Source: Hygrophila difformis (Eukaryota; Streptophyta; Magnoliopsida; Lamiales; Acanthaceae). Taken from it: 64,000 nt of DNA. Below the pieces are notes generated by a model. The model was not told the origin of the DNA and did not search any database. It saw only the letters and a list, made by a program, of their open reading frames with translations. Of the stretch, positions 1-10,943 are shown piece after piece. Numbering within the stretch: the first letter of the stretch is position 1; every line of letters begins with the position of its first letter. The stretch lies in contig JAOANR010000011.1 in NCBI GenBank assembly GCA_030278955.1, positions 29,082,403 to 29,146,402 of the forward strand, given 5' to 3'. A program made the translations under genes and the position numbers.

Positions 1-259
1 AGGCTACGTTCCCTATTTGTTCCTCCAAGTCATCACCCTTGTCTTGGAGTTGGGCCACTTGGGCTTGGAGCTGCGTGACTTGATTTTGCAGCTGGGTTAT
101 ATTATGATGATCGGTCTCCCTAAGATGCCCCAGATGGGCCACATGGCCCTCTAGCTGTCCTACTCGAGTCTTGAAATAATTGATATGTTGTTGGGACTCT
201 AAGTACGCGTTAGTCAGTTTCACCATCAAGTTGATCATGTTCGTGTGGGGTTCGGCCAT
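1..259 (-). CDS. Extra coiled-coil ORF upstream of gag (partial), element E1
   Basis: An open frame of 86 codons starts with ATG at 259 and runs off the left edge without a stop. The protein begins MAEPHTN and is rich in Gln, Leu and His with heptad-like spacing, for example a QLQNQVTQLQAQVAQLQ segment, so a coiled coil is likely. It sits in the leader between the primer site (698-709) and where gag should begin. Element A has an ORF in the same place (34347-34817) that begins MADPK and is also coiled-coil-like. The shared position, start and composition in two diverged elements argue that it is a real gene. It matches no domain I recognise. Extra ORFs upstream of gag are known in some plant Ty3/gypsy lineages. 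A structural or Gag-assisting role is speculation. Confidence 0.6.
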   Translation of the reverse strand, partial: MAEPHTNMINLMVKLTNAYLESQQHINYFKTRVGQLEGHVAHLGHLRETDHHNITQLQNQVTQLQAQVAQLQDKGDDLEEQIGNVA

Positions 260-697
260 CTAATGTCAGCAAGGGAGGTTAGAGTCAGGACATGTTTCGA
301 AATAAAGTCAAGATATGCAGGAATTTAAATCTATATGGATATGCACATACAATCCCCCCAAAAATTAATTTAATTTAATTTAAATTTAATCATGGATTTA
401 AAAAGTTGGGCCTCTATATTGGCCAAAAATAATAATTTGGACTTAAGAAATAAAAACATGGGTATTTGGGCCGAAATAGTTGGGCTTATAATAAATAATT
501 ATTGGGTCAATAGTTTAACCCCCTTTTGGGCTCAAAATATTACACTAATTGGATAGGAAAATTTATGGGCTCAAATTTTGGCCTAAAATAATAATACTAG
601 TAGTCTTAAAAATAATAATGATAATAATAAATTAAAAAATAATACTTAGTTCAAAATATTTTAAAATAATAATAATAGTAGCTTTAAAATATTCCGG

Positions 698-709
698 GCT
701 CTGATACCA
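698..709 (-). other. Primer binding site (initiator Met tRNA), element E1
   Basis: On the minus strand this reads TGGTATCAGAGC, the usual plant site complementary to the 3' end of initiator methionine tRNA. It lies three bases inside the LTR end at 713, the same spacing as in A and F. Confidence 0.95.
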
Positions 710-712
710 ACT

Positions 713-3259
713 TGTAACACCCCGGATTTGATAACCCAGGCCGGGATGTCACCGCCACATCTCTCTAGCAAGACACGGATTCTCCGAGCTTGCCAAAGAG
801 ATGCAAGGCTATAGGTATTGCAAAAAGGTTTAAAAACAAGTCCGGAATCTATTTAAAAATAATAATAAGTATCATCCACACATATAGTAGTAGTAATAAT
901 ATATCGCAGCGGAAAAATGTAAAGTGGGCCGACACGGCCAAAACTCGGGATTTACATGCCCGTTATGCAAGTATCATAAAAAGCAATAAAAAATGTTTGA
1001 TAATTCCATCCCCCAAATGCACATGCTATGCATTATATCCGTACTCTGAAAGAAAGAGAAAAACAATAATTTTTATCAGTATATAAAATACTGAGTAAGT
1101 CGATCCTAACATAGCAATAAAGGGATTTAATTAGATAATTAAAATTTCACTCCTAACATGCATTCACACCATTTAAAGGAAATGATATTTTAATTGTGTA
1201 CTTGAACATGCATTTAATCCACAATAACAATTTAGTCATGATATGAAATTTAAAGACATAATTTAAATGCATAATTTAAAGACATGCAAAAATAAATAAA
1301 TACTTAAAAATATTAAATCTTTTATTTCCCCGTTACGTAATCATTTCTCAGTGTTTTGTATAGCCGGTAATCCGGCGGCCGCAGCCGTTTCGTAAGTATC
1401 TCGTTTAGCCGGTGATCCGGCGGCCGCAGTCGTATCTGCCATACCCAGTACCACTCCGGAGCCTCGGGAAATCCATACGGACAACCCGAGAGAGTAGGCC
1501 ATGTATCTTCCGCCGATTGGCGTAATATCTCATCTAATTCTCTCGTCCATTATAGGCCCGAAGAGAAAGACTAGAGGGGCACCCTACGTGGACAAATGTG
1601 TATATACGAAGCAAACCAAAAAAGATAGTGTCATAATCTGTTTATTTGTTGATGATATGTTAAGAGCACTCACCCTCCACCAAAGTATCTCATGTATCGT
1701 TTAGATTTAATGTATCGGGATTTTTCAAAAGTATAGATGTATCGTATTTCAAATCTTTGATCATTCGTTTCGAAATTTCAAAATCCTTCAATTTAAAAGT
1801 AACTTGGCGTCACAGTTTACGCCTCTTCAATTTAAAAATTCAGTTTAAGTCCGAAAAATCTGAAAATTTCACAGTTTATGCAAAACACCCTAACGAACAA
1901 CTTTCGTGTTTTAACTTTCTCGAAATAATTTGAGGAAACATGTCAAAAATCGAGTTTAATGCGGAAACAGTTTACTGTCCCGAAGCAGATTTGTCACAGT
2001 TCGGAAAATTGGCTTTTTGACATATCAAATGGACTCCAAAAATTCTGAAATTTTAACCACATATACTAGACATGATTATCTACAACTTTCATTTAGATGT
2101 AAAGATCAAATCGGACTACAAAATATAGAAACAGACTCACTAATTTCGGACATGTTCATAGGCAGATTTCAAACACGTTTTGCAAAACAGTTTCTTTTCG
2201 ATGCGATTTAAAATAGCAAATGTTAACGAAAATGTCTGAAATTTTTACACAACCTAGATTTATGTGTTAGGATTAAAAGTCTAGTTTTGAGTTTCCCGGA
2301 TTGAATCCTCGAAATATGAGTTTTAGACAGATTTCAAAAACTGCGCGTATTGGGGTTTTTAATTTCGGTTTTTACGTTTCGTCGCATTACGACTATACCG
2401 GACGCCCCTAAACCACCCGTATTGATATGGAAGGCTCAACTTACAGTGGTTGTGTTCTTGAGTCGTCCTAGGGTCGCTCGGCTTGTCCAAAAACACTACG
2501 AACGGATCCTTGCACACGTTCTCTTCCTCCTTCGATCACGAACGTGATTACAAGTCCAATATTCGAAAGTTAGATTAAAAATTGGAGATAAAAACGAGTA
2601 GATGAATCTGAATACTTCTTTCCAACGATCTAAGGGGTGTAAACCTTGATCTACACGTTCCTATGGTCGTCGATGGTTGCCGGAAGTCGCCGGAAGTTCG
2701 TCGGAAGTTCGTCGGGAGAGTGTTTTGGCTTGGGAGAGTTTGGGGAGAGTGGAGGGAGTCTTGTGACTGATGAAAGGGTGGGGAGGCAGCCCTAAGTCGC
2801 CCTAAAAGCTTTCCCCTCGACCAAAATCTTCTTTCCATAGTCGGGAGGTCGAATTATGGTAAGAAATCGCCGAAAACGCGTCATTTGCCCAATTCTGGGG
2901 GACCACGCGGGGTTGGTGCGCCTTTTGGCCAAACCCCGCCCGGCCAGCGCACGGTCCCCGCCTGGACTGCGGTCCGGGCGGGTCCGTGCGATCCGATCCG
3001 TCGGGTCTTTTTCTCCCCTCTTTCGGACTTCTATCCTTCCACGTCTTCGCGCTCGATTTTCCGGGTCATTTTTGGATTGTGCTTCTTATCATAAATTTAT
3101 TCCGACTCGATTTGATTTCACGTGTTCGGGTTCGTCGGGTTCTAAATCGTCGTCTTTTGACTTCCGTGCATTTCCGATTTTACGGGCTCTCGGAAACAAA
3201 ACTTTCTTTCCTATTGGATTGATTCCTATTTTTATATTCTAAAATTTACGGGTATTACA
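713..3259 (-). repeat. 5' LTR of element E1
   Basis: The LTR has TG...CA ends: TGTAATACCCG at 3259 reading leftwards and GGGGTGTTACA at 713. It is about 2547 bp. Near its U5 side it holds a CAGTAT hairpin (1077-1093) next to a pyrimidine tract ending in CAG on the minus strand, and two copies (1361-1387 and 1404-1431) of a GC-rich cassette containing CCGGCGGCCGCAGCC that recurs in LTRs B and C. ORFs predicted inside this LTR show no family resemblance and are treated as chance. Confidence 0.9.
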
Positions 3260-4224
3260 GTGGCGGAACGATTGGAACGTATTAAAAGGAGTTTTTTTTG
3301 GAATGAATGGGATGGACAAAGAAAGTTACATACTATAAACTGGGATTTGATTTGTGCACCTGTGAAGAGGGGAGGCCTGGGGATCCGACATATTCAGAAT
3401 TTTAACAACGCTTTGATGCTCAAATGGAGATGGAGGTTCGGGGTTGACAATGCGCTTTGGAAGGACATTATTGATGAGAAGTACTATGATGGCGAGTGCC
3501 CCCTAATCCCGAAGGGGGTAAGAGCCCGATCCATGTGGGGACATATTTGCGAAGCATGGGATAGCATGGGAGAAGATGGTGACGCGAGTAACTTTTTTAT
3601 TCAGGTGGGAAACGGAGAACGGACGCGTTTTTGGCACGATAATTGGCTTGAGGGCTATGGATTTCTTTGTGAGGCATTCCCGCGGTTATATGCCTTAGCA
3701 TGTAACAAACAAGGCACTATTAAGGAGTTTGGCTCATGGACGGGGGTGATGTGGGAATGGAAAATAGAGTGGCGAAGACAATTATTCGATTGGGAAGTTA
3801 ATGTCTGGCTCAATCTGATGACAACCAATGAACAGATTTTTGAATGATACAGTCAAATGGAGGTGGGAGGCAAATGGAGATTTTACTGCTAGGTCTTGCT
3901 GGAAAAGGAGTAACCTGGGGATGGAGGAAGAGTGGCAGAACATGTGGATTAAGCTGTGGAAAATCAAATGCCCGGGTAAAGTGAAATTACTGATGTGGAA
4001 AGCTTTTAAGCATGCTCTACCAGTTAGAGCATGTCTTGCGGCTAGGGGGTGTTTGGACTGGGCTAACGCAGGTTGTCCGTTATGTGGTCTTGAGGAGGAA
4101 CTTATTGATCATTTATTCTGTACATGTCCAGCTGTGAAGGAGCTTTGGTATGTTGCTGTGGGTTGGTTTGGTGTTGAATGGACATTGCCATGTACGGTGA
4201 AACAAATGGTGGTGTGGTGGGTGG
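3260..4224 (+). pseudogene. LINE ORF2 fragment: RT C-terminus and zf-RVT, frameshifted
   Basis: The first frame (3260-3847) encodes the region after the LINE polymerase core, with the typical stretch KRGGLGIRHIQNFNNALMLKW and the NGERTRFWHDNW block. It is interrupted near 3837. The next frame (from 3828) continues with a W-rich segment and the zf-RVT zinc site, a CPLC pair followed by an HLFCTC block. The protein once copied LINE RNA at nicked chromosomal DNA. It is broken by one frameshift, by loss of everything 5' of 3260 through the E1 insertion, and by X1 at 4225. The first ORF can only be opened with GTG at 3260, so it is not a natural start but the point where E1 cuts the gene. Confidence 0.9.
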
Positions 4225-4689
4225 TGATAATGGCCAAAATTGACCATTATTTTCAATCTATTTCCGTGTCTAAACATGGGCATTTGATCGTATTCCGGTC
4301 TTATTCAATTAAGAAAGCAGTTGAATTTGACAGATATATGCAGGTTTGTATAAATAATAAGCTGGTATTGAAAAGTACAAAAATATTGTTATTTTTATTA
4401 CATTTATGTTAAAAAATCCAAAAACATGATAAAATTATTAAAAATTCAATTTTTGATGTAATTTGAGAATGATAGTTTGGTGTTGTCTGTTCGATGGAAC
4501 ACGGGTCCATTAGACGGAACACAAATAAACAAATCAATTTGAAGAATAATATATATATATATATATTTTTATTTATTGCTTTTTATTTACAATTTTATTT
4601 ACTTATATATTTTTACATACAAAAAAAAAGGAGCAAGTAATCAAAATTTGAAACTAAATACAGGTGGGGCCCACCAAGGTCGTCTTCCC

Positions 4690-5365
4690 CAATTTTCCAA
4701 TTGGATAGAACGGACACAGCAGTTTCCCCAAAATTGCAGACAACAATTCCGGCCATCTCCAATCCTCAGTCCAGCGATCATCTCCAGTACTCCGTCCACC
4801 ATTCCCGTCTCCAACCTCAATCCCCTTCAAGCTCTCCGGCCGGCCACCATCAACACCATCGTCATCAACACCATTTTTCTCCACCTTCAGCAGCCCTCCG
4901 CCTCCAGTCATCGACACCGGCGGCGTCTCTGTCTTCTTCATTCGCCGACACCGCTTCCACCTCCGATCGACGAGCACCGCGGCTCCAGTCCAGATCTCCC
5001 GTCGCTCTCACCACCTCCGGCGAAGCCCTCTGCTTCCGCCACCATCCCTTCTCCGACGACTCCAGCCGCACCACCACCTCTGCCGCCGCTTCCATTTCCA
5101 ACAGCCGACCGCCACCCTCATCACAGTCAGCCCCGCACCACCGCCAGCTTTGCCGTCCACCGTCGCCAACACCATCACCCATCTCCGGCCACTACTCCGC
5201 TTTCCTTTTCTCCGGCGGCCTCACTCCAACCAACCCCCAATTTCAGTGAGCAGCAAAGGAAATGGTTGGGGAAGAAAAAACTGTCTAGAGAAAATGGAGG
5301 AAAGAGGAGAGGAAAGAAAATAAATGAAGAGAGAGAGGAAAGAGAAAAAAGAGAGAGACATAAAA
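4690..5365 (+). other. GC-rich proline-codon-like block and purine tract in LTR X1
   Basis: Bases 4690-5225 are C-rich with many CCN, CAC and TCC codons, so several frames stay open on both strands and translate to Pro/Ser/His-rich sequence. Bases 5250-5365 switch to nearly pure purines on the plus strand. The X2 LTRs have the same order in the element sense: a GC-rich block at 44150-44740 and 55430-56026, then a long purine tract at 43925-44150 and 55205-55430. I see no protein family; the open frames are probably composition effects. The conserved order suggests a structural or promoter-upstream role. Confidence 0.5.
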
Positions 5366-5861
5366 TTTTATCCGGACCTCGGGACCCCGGTGGCGCTAGA
5401 CAAAATCCGTGTCGCGAGACCATGTTTAGCGACACGGAGTCTAGGGACAGAGAAATTGTTTATAGACTGTGAGAGAGGCTAAAGACAGATACCCCAGTCG
5501 CTAGACGTGGCCTCGCGACTGGGAACACATCTAGCGCCACAAAGAGAGTATCGCGACTGGGAACACAGCTCCGCGACACGCGACACGGAGCGACACGGAG
5601 AGAGAAAGGTGAAGCAGCTGCTCTCACGTGACCTCCTCAATTAATTTCCCACATGTCGAATCAATCACAAGGTCCCTGGAGTTGAAGTCCCACAAGCATT
5701 GGAGTCTTGTCCTTTCCTCCTGGACCTCGAGCTCCCGCCCCCTCCTGCGCGTCACCCAAGAGTTAAAAAGTGTGTCTTGAACCAAAAACTGTTTCACGAC
5801 ACGCATAATTTTTTAGCGACTGGGTGGGCCTTGAATGGGCCTAGGGCTTATTTCTACTCAT

Positions 5862-5870
5862 CTATAAATA
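5862..5870 (+). promoter_or_regulatory. TATA box of LTR X1
   Basis: CTATAAATA in a CATCTATAAATATATCC context, matching in position the TATA boxes of the X2 LTRs (43362-43370 and 54644-54652, minus). It is the likely U3/R promoter of this family. Confidence 0.65.
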
Positions 5871-6542
5871 TATCCTTCCACCCCAAGTGAACAGTAGCTA
5901 CACACCCATTTTTTTTTACTATTCTTCTTGGAGGCACCCAAGGTGCTTTCCAAAATAAATCTAGTGTAGATGGCATAATGCCCATGTAATTTTTTTATTT
6001 TCAGTTTTAGTTTCTTATCTTAGATAATAAATGAGTTTCTAAGTTGTAGCCACCTTTTTATTTTATTTCAGTTTTCAGTTTTAGAACTAGATTTGTGGGT
6101 TTGAAACATTCAATTAATGGATGTAGTTAAACCATATTTTGCTTGTTGAATTAATCAAGGAAAATGCTTCCCAAAAAAATTATTATGTCATGTGTTTTGT
6201 GTTATTTTCTTATTTCAGTTTTCATGGATTTTAGGTGTTCTATGTTTGTTTTGTGTTTTTTGTATTCTAGCTAGATTTAATGTTTTGTTAGTTTTAATAA
6301 AATGCATGAATGTTTGATGTCCATCCCTTGGTAGATTTACTAGTGTAGTTTAATTTAAATTTTGGTTCCTAGTTAGTTTTAATTTATTTATTTTAGCTCA
6401 GTGACTGATTTTTCTTTCATTTGAGATGTTGATCTATTTTTATTTTTAAGATTAGTATAATAGATCTAAAAAGGGATGGTATTAAAGTATTTATGCATAT
6501 TTTATTATAAAAATTGCATTTTTTATATTGTATCACATCACA

Positions 6543-7234
6543 TTGTAACCCCACGGGTTGCAACGTAACATTCCCGTTGTGATCCCAACATTCCCGTTGT
6601 GATCCCACGGATCACAACGCACTTCCATGCAATGCAATTTAAGGCGTTATGCTGCCAAATTTTATAAAACCCAGTCGCTAGACATTCCTGTCGCGAGACC
6701 ACGTCTCGCGACACACCTTTCAGTCTAGCGACATGGGACAAAACATTTAAAAAAAAAATTCAAAACCCAGTCGCCAGACCCACCTGTCGCGAGACCACGT
6801 CTCGCGCCACACTCTTGGTCTCACGACTGGGAGCCCAAAATACTTAGAATATTTTGTTAAACCATGCCGGTCGCTAGACTCCTGTCGCGGGACCATGCCT
6901 TGCGCCACAATTCAAGTCTAGCGACTGGGCCTCCATGACTTAGCAAAAATTCTAAAACCCCACCTGTCGCGAGACCCATGTCGCGAGCCTAGGTTCGCGA
7001 CACAATTTATGGTCTCGCGACTGGGTCCTCATCTCTTTTAATTTCCAAAAATTCCGACTTCCAACCCCCGTGTCGCCAGACCCGTGTCGTGAGACCACGT
7101 CTCGCGACACAAATTTTGTCTAGCGACACGGAATCCCTAAATTTCAAAAAATCCAATTTCTTTTATTTCCCACCTCTCATGTCGTGATCCTCCCGTCGTG
7201 AACCGTGCCCGTCGTGAACCCACGGTTCACGACG
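6543..7234 (+). repeat. Array of covarying GC-rich hairpins in LTR X1
   Basis: At least eight stem-loops with 9-11-bp arms and mostly a CAC loop lie here. Perfect examples are 6595-6619 (arm CGTTGTGATCC), 6689-6713 (arm TGTCGCGAGAC) and 7210-7234 (arm CGTCGTGAACC). From about 6670 they are organised as imperfect tandem units of roughly 90-110 bp, in which an outer pair (GTCGCTAGAC at 6674-6683 with GTCTAGCGAC at 6723-6732) encloses the inner hairpin. An earlier, more decayed member is at 5494-5522. Stem sequences differ between units but pairing is kept. Confidence 0.8.
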
Positions 7235-9339
7235 CAATTTCTGTCTCATGACATGCTAGGCACTCTTTTTGTCAAATTTTTATTCTCCATCTCATCCCAT
7301 TAATTAATTGAACCTTTGTATTAATATTTTGAGGTTGAAATCCAATGATCTCAACCCATGATTAATTTAATATAAAGAACTTTGTTCAATTTCCATTAAA
7401 AGATTTTTCTATAAAAATTAAACTCTAATGATCTAAGTATATAATCCGGACTGTAATTAATTAATTAATTATGGAATGAGTGATTATTTAGACAAAAAGA
7501 GTAATTATGGATTAATTTCCATACCCTTGCATGAGAAACCAATGTCTCTCATACAAGATGACCCAAAAATATTTTCTTTCATGTATTTTGTCTTTATACC
7601 TGTGTTGTGTTAAACTAATAGTGAAAAATACCATATAATAATGTTGGCGAACGGTCCCTTTACCGGGAAATGAAGTAGCCCGTAGTCTATGTATTAATTA
7701 CTATTTGTTATTTTGCATGGTTTGGATAGTGACTGACGAGGTCAGGCGAACGGTCCTCTTACCAGGAAATGAAGTAGCCACTCAGTCAGCATCTGTCCAA
7801 ATATAGTTTTATTTTCTTTATTTTAATTTCAAACCTGAATCTGGAGCTGTAGTAATATTAGATGATATATGCCAATGTTGTTTAATAATTATTGCAATGA
7901 TAGAACATGTGGGTTTTTATCCAGTTCACAGACAGTGGAGTCTAAGATGATGGTGGCAACTGTCATTTAAGGCATTCCACTGTCTAAAAATCATCCCACC
8001 TGGAATAGTCAGGACCTGGATAGCAGATGTTTGCAGTCCGGATTATCCTGATTATTTTTGTCATCTTTTTAGCCAAATAAATTCTTCTCATCTCCAGCTA
8101 TTTCATCTCTGTGTCTCACATTCTGTGTAAACCCGTCTTATATTTTGGGTTAATTCAATTTTACACTTCTTTATAAATTTATGCATGATAATATTATGTA
8201 AATAATGTGGTCATAATTATTTTGGGATCCTTCCCTTGGACATAGGAGTCTTGATTAAAATCAGATGTCTCATATTAAATTTCCAACAAAAATTCATTTA
8301 TAAAATCCGGATCTAAGGGATAAATTCCACAGTTATGACTAATTCACATTCGACTGGGGGTCAATTTTGGGAAATTAGAAGCAGAGTCAGCGATTAGGTC
8401 TCACCTAGACTGAAAGGATCTGTGTTTTAATTGAGAGTCTAGTACCTGTTTAGGGAATGATTTTCAAAGATTTATTATTTTCCAAAAATTGCTATGTGTT
8501 GGGAATTTAGTCTTAACTGTCACACCGAGATGGGATCCACTTGGATTCAAATACAGTGTGATAGGTAATTCTAGAGGAACAATGCGTAGGCCTTGGTTAT
8601 TTTCTAAGATAGGGTTGAGTTCCTTTCAACTGCTATCATCTTCTGCCAAAGCCTATTTTTGAGTCCTGAGTGAGTGCATCCGGAACGAACTAATCTATTA
8701 GTTCGTTTCATTAGTTTGTATCTCATAACCACCCGAAAGGAAGTGAACACTGCGAGCGGTTCACCGAGATTCGGGAATTCTTGATCCACGCTCGGTCATT
8801 CTGACTGGGGGCTTTCTTTTACTACCAGTACGAAGCTTTTGAAACTCCCGAATGATAGGATTTTAAATGCTTTCTTTACTGCTTTCTTTAATCGCTTTCT
8901 TTTAATCGCTTTCGTAGAGGTCACTCGGATGTGTCACTAGATCTTCTAACTGCTACTAGGACAGAGAGTTAAGGGATAGTTCAGGGCTTAATTAGAATCT
9001 TTGGGCGTGACATGGGGGAATGATGGGAGTACTTGACACTTCAACTAATGATTTGTCAGGTGTTGCTTGTCCACCACAGATAAATAATATACCTTAGCAA
9101 TGCATTGCAAGGGTAGTTATGCGTCTGTGGTATCTTAGAATTTATTTTCTTAAGAGCATGTAAACTCTTACTGTAAGTACCTGTCTGTTAAAGGGAACAT
9201 GGTATAGAGAGCATGAGAATTAGCTAACTGAATGGATTATCCCAAACAAAGATCTGTGTAATTAAAATGGAAGTTTAACTGTGTTTCATCTGAATCTTGT
9301 CCAATCTTTATTATTTTCTTCCTGTCCATTCTGTCTCAT

Positions 9340-9475
9340 TTTAAATTTGCTTTCGTAGAATAATTTTAACCGCTTTCTTAGAATAATTTTATTGCTTTCT
9401 TAGATTAAATTTAATTCGCTTTCTAGAATAATTTTATCTGCTTTATTTTAGTTGCTTTCATAGCTTAGTTTAAAT
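9340..9475 (+). repeat. Short degenerate tandem repeat (GCTTTCTTAGAATAA type) in LTR X1
   Basis: About five degenerate copies of a unit of about 24 bp containing GCTTTCTTAGAATAATTTTA. The same repeat is present in inverse orientation in both X2 LTRs (about 29060-29175 and 48390-48500). A second CTATAAATA box follows at 9674-9682. Confidence 0.6.
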
Positions 9476-9796
9476 TTGTCAAGTAGTTGATAATTAAAAC
9501 ACGAACTTGAATCGAGTAACCGAGTGGAAAATCTTATAAAACGACGTGGGCCCTGCTTCTATCGCATATCCTCCAGTGAACGATTCGGTACTTACTATAA
9601 ATTACTGCAATTTTTTACTCCGTGCGCTTTCGGGGCACAGTTTCTCAACACGAGTAAATAAAAACGTGACAACCTATAAATATATCCCTAATCCCAACTC
9701 CACCTTCATAAATTGGTTTCATTGAATAATAAATCAAACCGGGATTATCTTATTTTCTTAAAAATACTCGTGTGGGAAATCTGTCAAAAGTTTTCA

Positions 9797-10395
9797 AAAA
9801 TTCAACATTTGACACTAACCTGATTTTGTCTGAAGTGATTTGGAGGATTGGGGTATGGTGGAAGGCTGCCTATGGTGATGACAGGAACCACTGTGAAGGG
9901 CTGGGGCTGGTGACTCGGAGCAAGCGTCGGACTGTGCGGATAGGGGCTGTTAGGAGACGTCCGGAGTTGGGTTGGTGGAAGGTGAATACCGACGGGTCCT
10001 CACTCGGAAACCCTGTCCCGGCCGGGATCGGAGGAGTAATTAGGTCTGAGGATGGAAAAGTCATATTTACTCTGTCTGAGGCCATTGGATGGAAGGATTC
10101 AAGTGAGGCTGAAGTTACAGCGATTAGCAGAACATGTGATGTTATATTACGCGATCAAGGATTTCCCCTGCCGAAAATAGTGTTCAAATGTGACTCGATA
10201 AACGTTGTCCAATGGATGGCGGATCCGGGTAAAATTCCTTGGCGATTTAATCACTTGCTTGGGCCGATCCTCGTCGTAAAGCATTGTGGAGGAGGGGTAA
10301 GATTTGAATATGTGGTAAGGGAATGCAATTACTTAGCTGACGAGTTGGCCAAAAAGGGGGCTGCAGGGGGGGAATCTGTCGTGAAATGGCATTGA
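9797..10395 (+). pseudogene. LINE ORF2 fragment: RNase H domain (RVT_3 type)
   Basis: An open frame from the X1 border to TGA at 10393-10395 encodes a plant LINE C-terminal RNase H. Visible catalytic positions are the Asp in NTDGSS, the Glu in SEAEVTAI, the Asp in CDSINVVQW and the Asp in LADELAKKGA, all expected for this fold. It would remove RNA from the RNA:DNA hybrid during LINE replication. The frame itself is undamaged, but it is separated from the rest of ORF2 by 5.6 kb of X1, so it is a gene fragment. It is followed by a 3' UTR of about 315 bp and poly(A). Confidence 0.9.
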
Positions 10396-10943
10396 TTAAG
10401 CTCCACAGGTTGTAGTGAAATGGCAGGGGATTGTTGTATTTGTGGTGTATTGCTAGTTATCTGTTTGATAATTTTGTTGTAAGTCTGCGGGTATGGTGGA
10501 GGGGACTGTTTAGGAGCAGTGGGAGGATGAGTTGAGCACCAGAGTTGATGACATATTGCCGAATGTACTGGTATCATTTGCATGGCTTTTTGACTGAGGG
10601 TCGCGTTATGGGTCTGAGATGGGTGGGTGCGAGGTGTTAAAGGGGAAGAACAAAGTGTATTCGGATGTTGGTGCACCAATCATTATTGCAATAAAAATTT
10701 TTATTGCTTCTCAAAAAAAAAAAAATACTACAAAATAAAAGATGTAACAAAAACTTTATGGGTTGATAGTTGAATAATAAATAGTAGCAAAAATCAATCC
10801 ATTTTCATTATAAAAATGAAGAAATTATAAATTAAAGAAAAATATAATACACTTTCAAAATATAGGAGAACCAAATTCGAGCAAAACTCACATTAGATAA
10901 TTTAATTTCATTAATTATTATAGATAAAATATACTACCAAATA

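Larger units (their letters stand above)
1..3259 (-). mobile_element. E1: 5' part of a Ty3/gypsy chromovirus (Tekay-like), minus strand
   Basis: This is the promoter-side end of an LTR retrotransposon read on the minus strand; the rest lies beyond the left edge of the window. Reading leftwards it has a 2.5-kb LTR, an initiator-Met-tRNA primer site, an AT-rich leader (about 260-697) and the start of a coiled-coil ORF at 259. The order matches element A at 31553, so it is assigned to the same lineage, although the LTR sequence is mostly different. On its right it abuts LINE coding sequence at 3260, so it is inserted in the LINE. The target duplication cannot be checked because the other end is outside the window. 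Confidence 0.88.
4225..9796 (+). mobile_element. X1: solo-LTR-like copy of a Tat/Athila-type giant LTR element
   Basis: This 5.57-kb block starts TGATAATGGCCAAAATTG and ends GTCAAAAGTTTTCA, the same ends as the two X2 LTRs (28513-45282 and 47838-56576), which lie in the opposite orientation. It is clearly diverged from them, so it is older. No primer site, internal region or second LTR is attached, so it looks like a solo LTR. It splits the LINE ORF between zf-RVT and RNase H. I saw no clean 5-bp target duplication (GGTGG before, AAAAT after), so the exact right end may be off by a few bases or flanking bases have mutated. Inside it are a GC-rich proline-codon-like block, a purine tract, a TATA box, hairpin arrays and small tandem repeats. 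Confidence 0.82.
3260..10724 (+). mobile_element. LINE non-LTR retrotransposon, 5'-truncated in view, split by X1
   Basis: Two blocks (3260-4224 and about 9797-10724) together make the C-terminal half of a plant LINE ORF2: end of reverse transcriptase, zinc-binding zf-RVT region, then RNase H, 3' UTR and a poly(A) run at about 10712-10723. E1 cuts it on the left and a Tat-like LTR (X1) splits it between the zf-RVT and RNase H parts. The poly(A) end and the domain order fix the plus orientation. No target duplication can be tested because the 5' end is missing. Confidence 0.88.

Noticed and set aside
2856..3242. 128-codon frame inside LTR E1
   Set aside because: Lies in LTR U3 sequence with no family match; chance frame.
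4576..5472. 298-codon frame as a host or element gene
   Set aside because: Low-complexity Pro/Ser-rich translation in a C-rich block that is open in several frames on both strands; no domain. It is treated as LTR composition.
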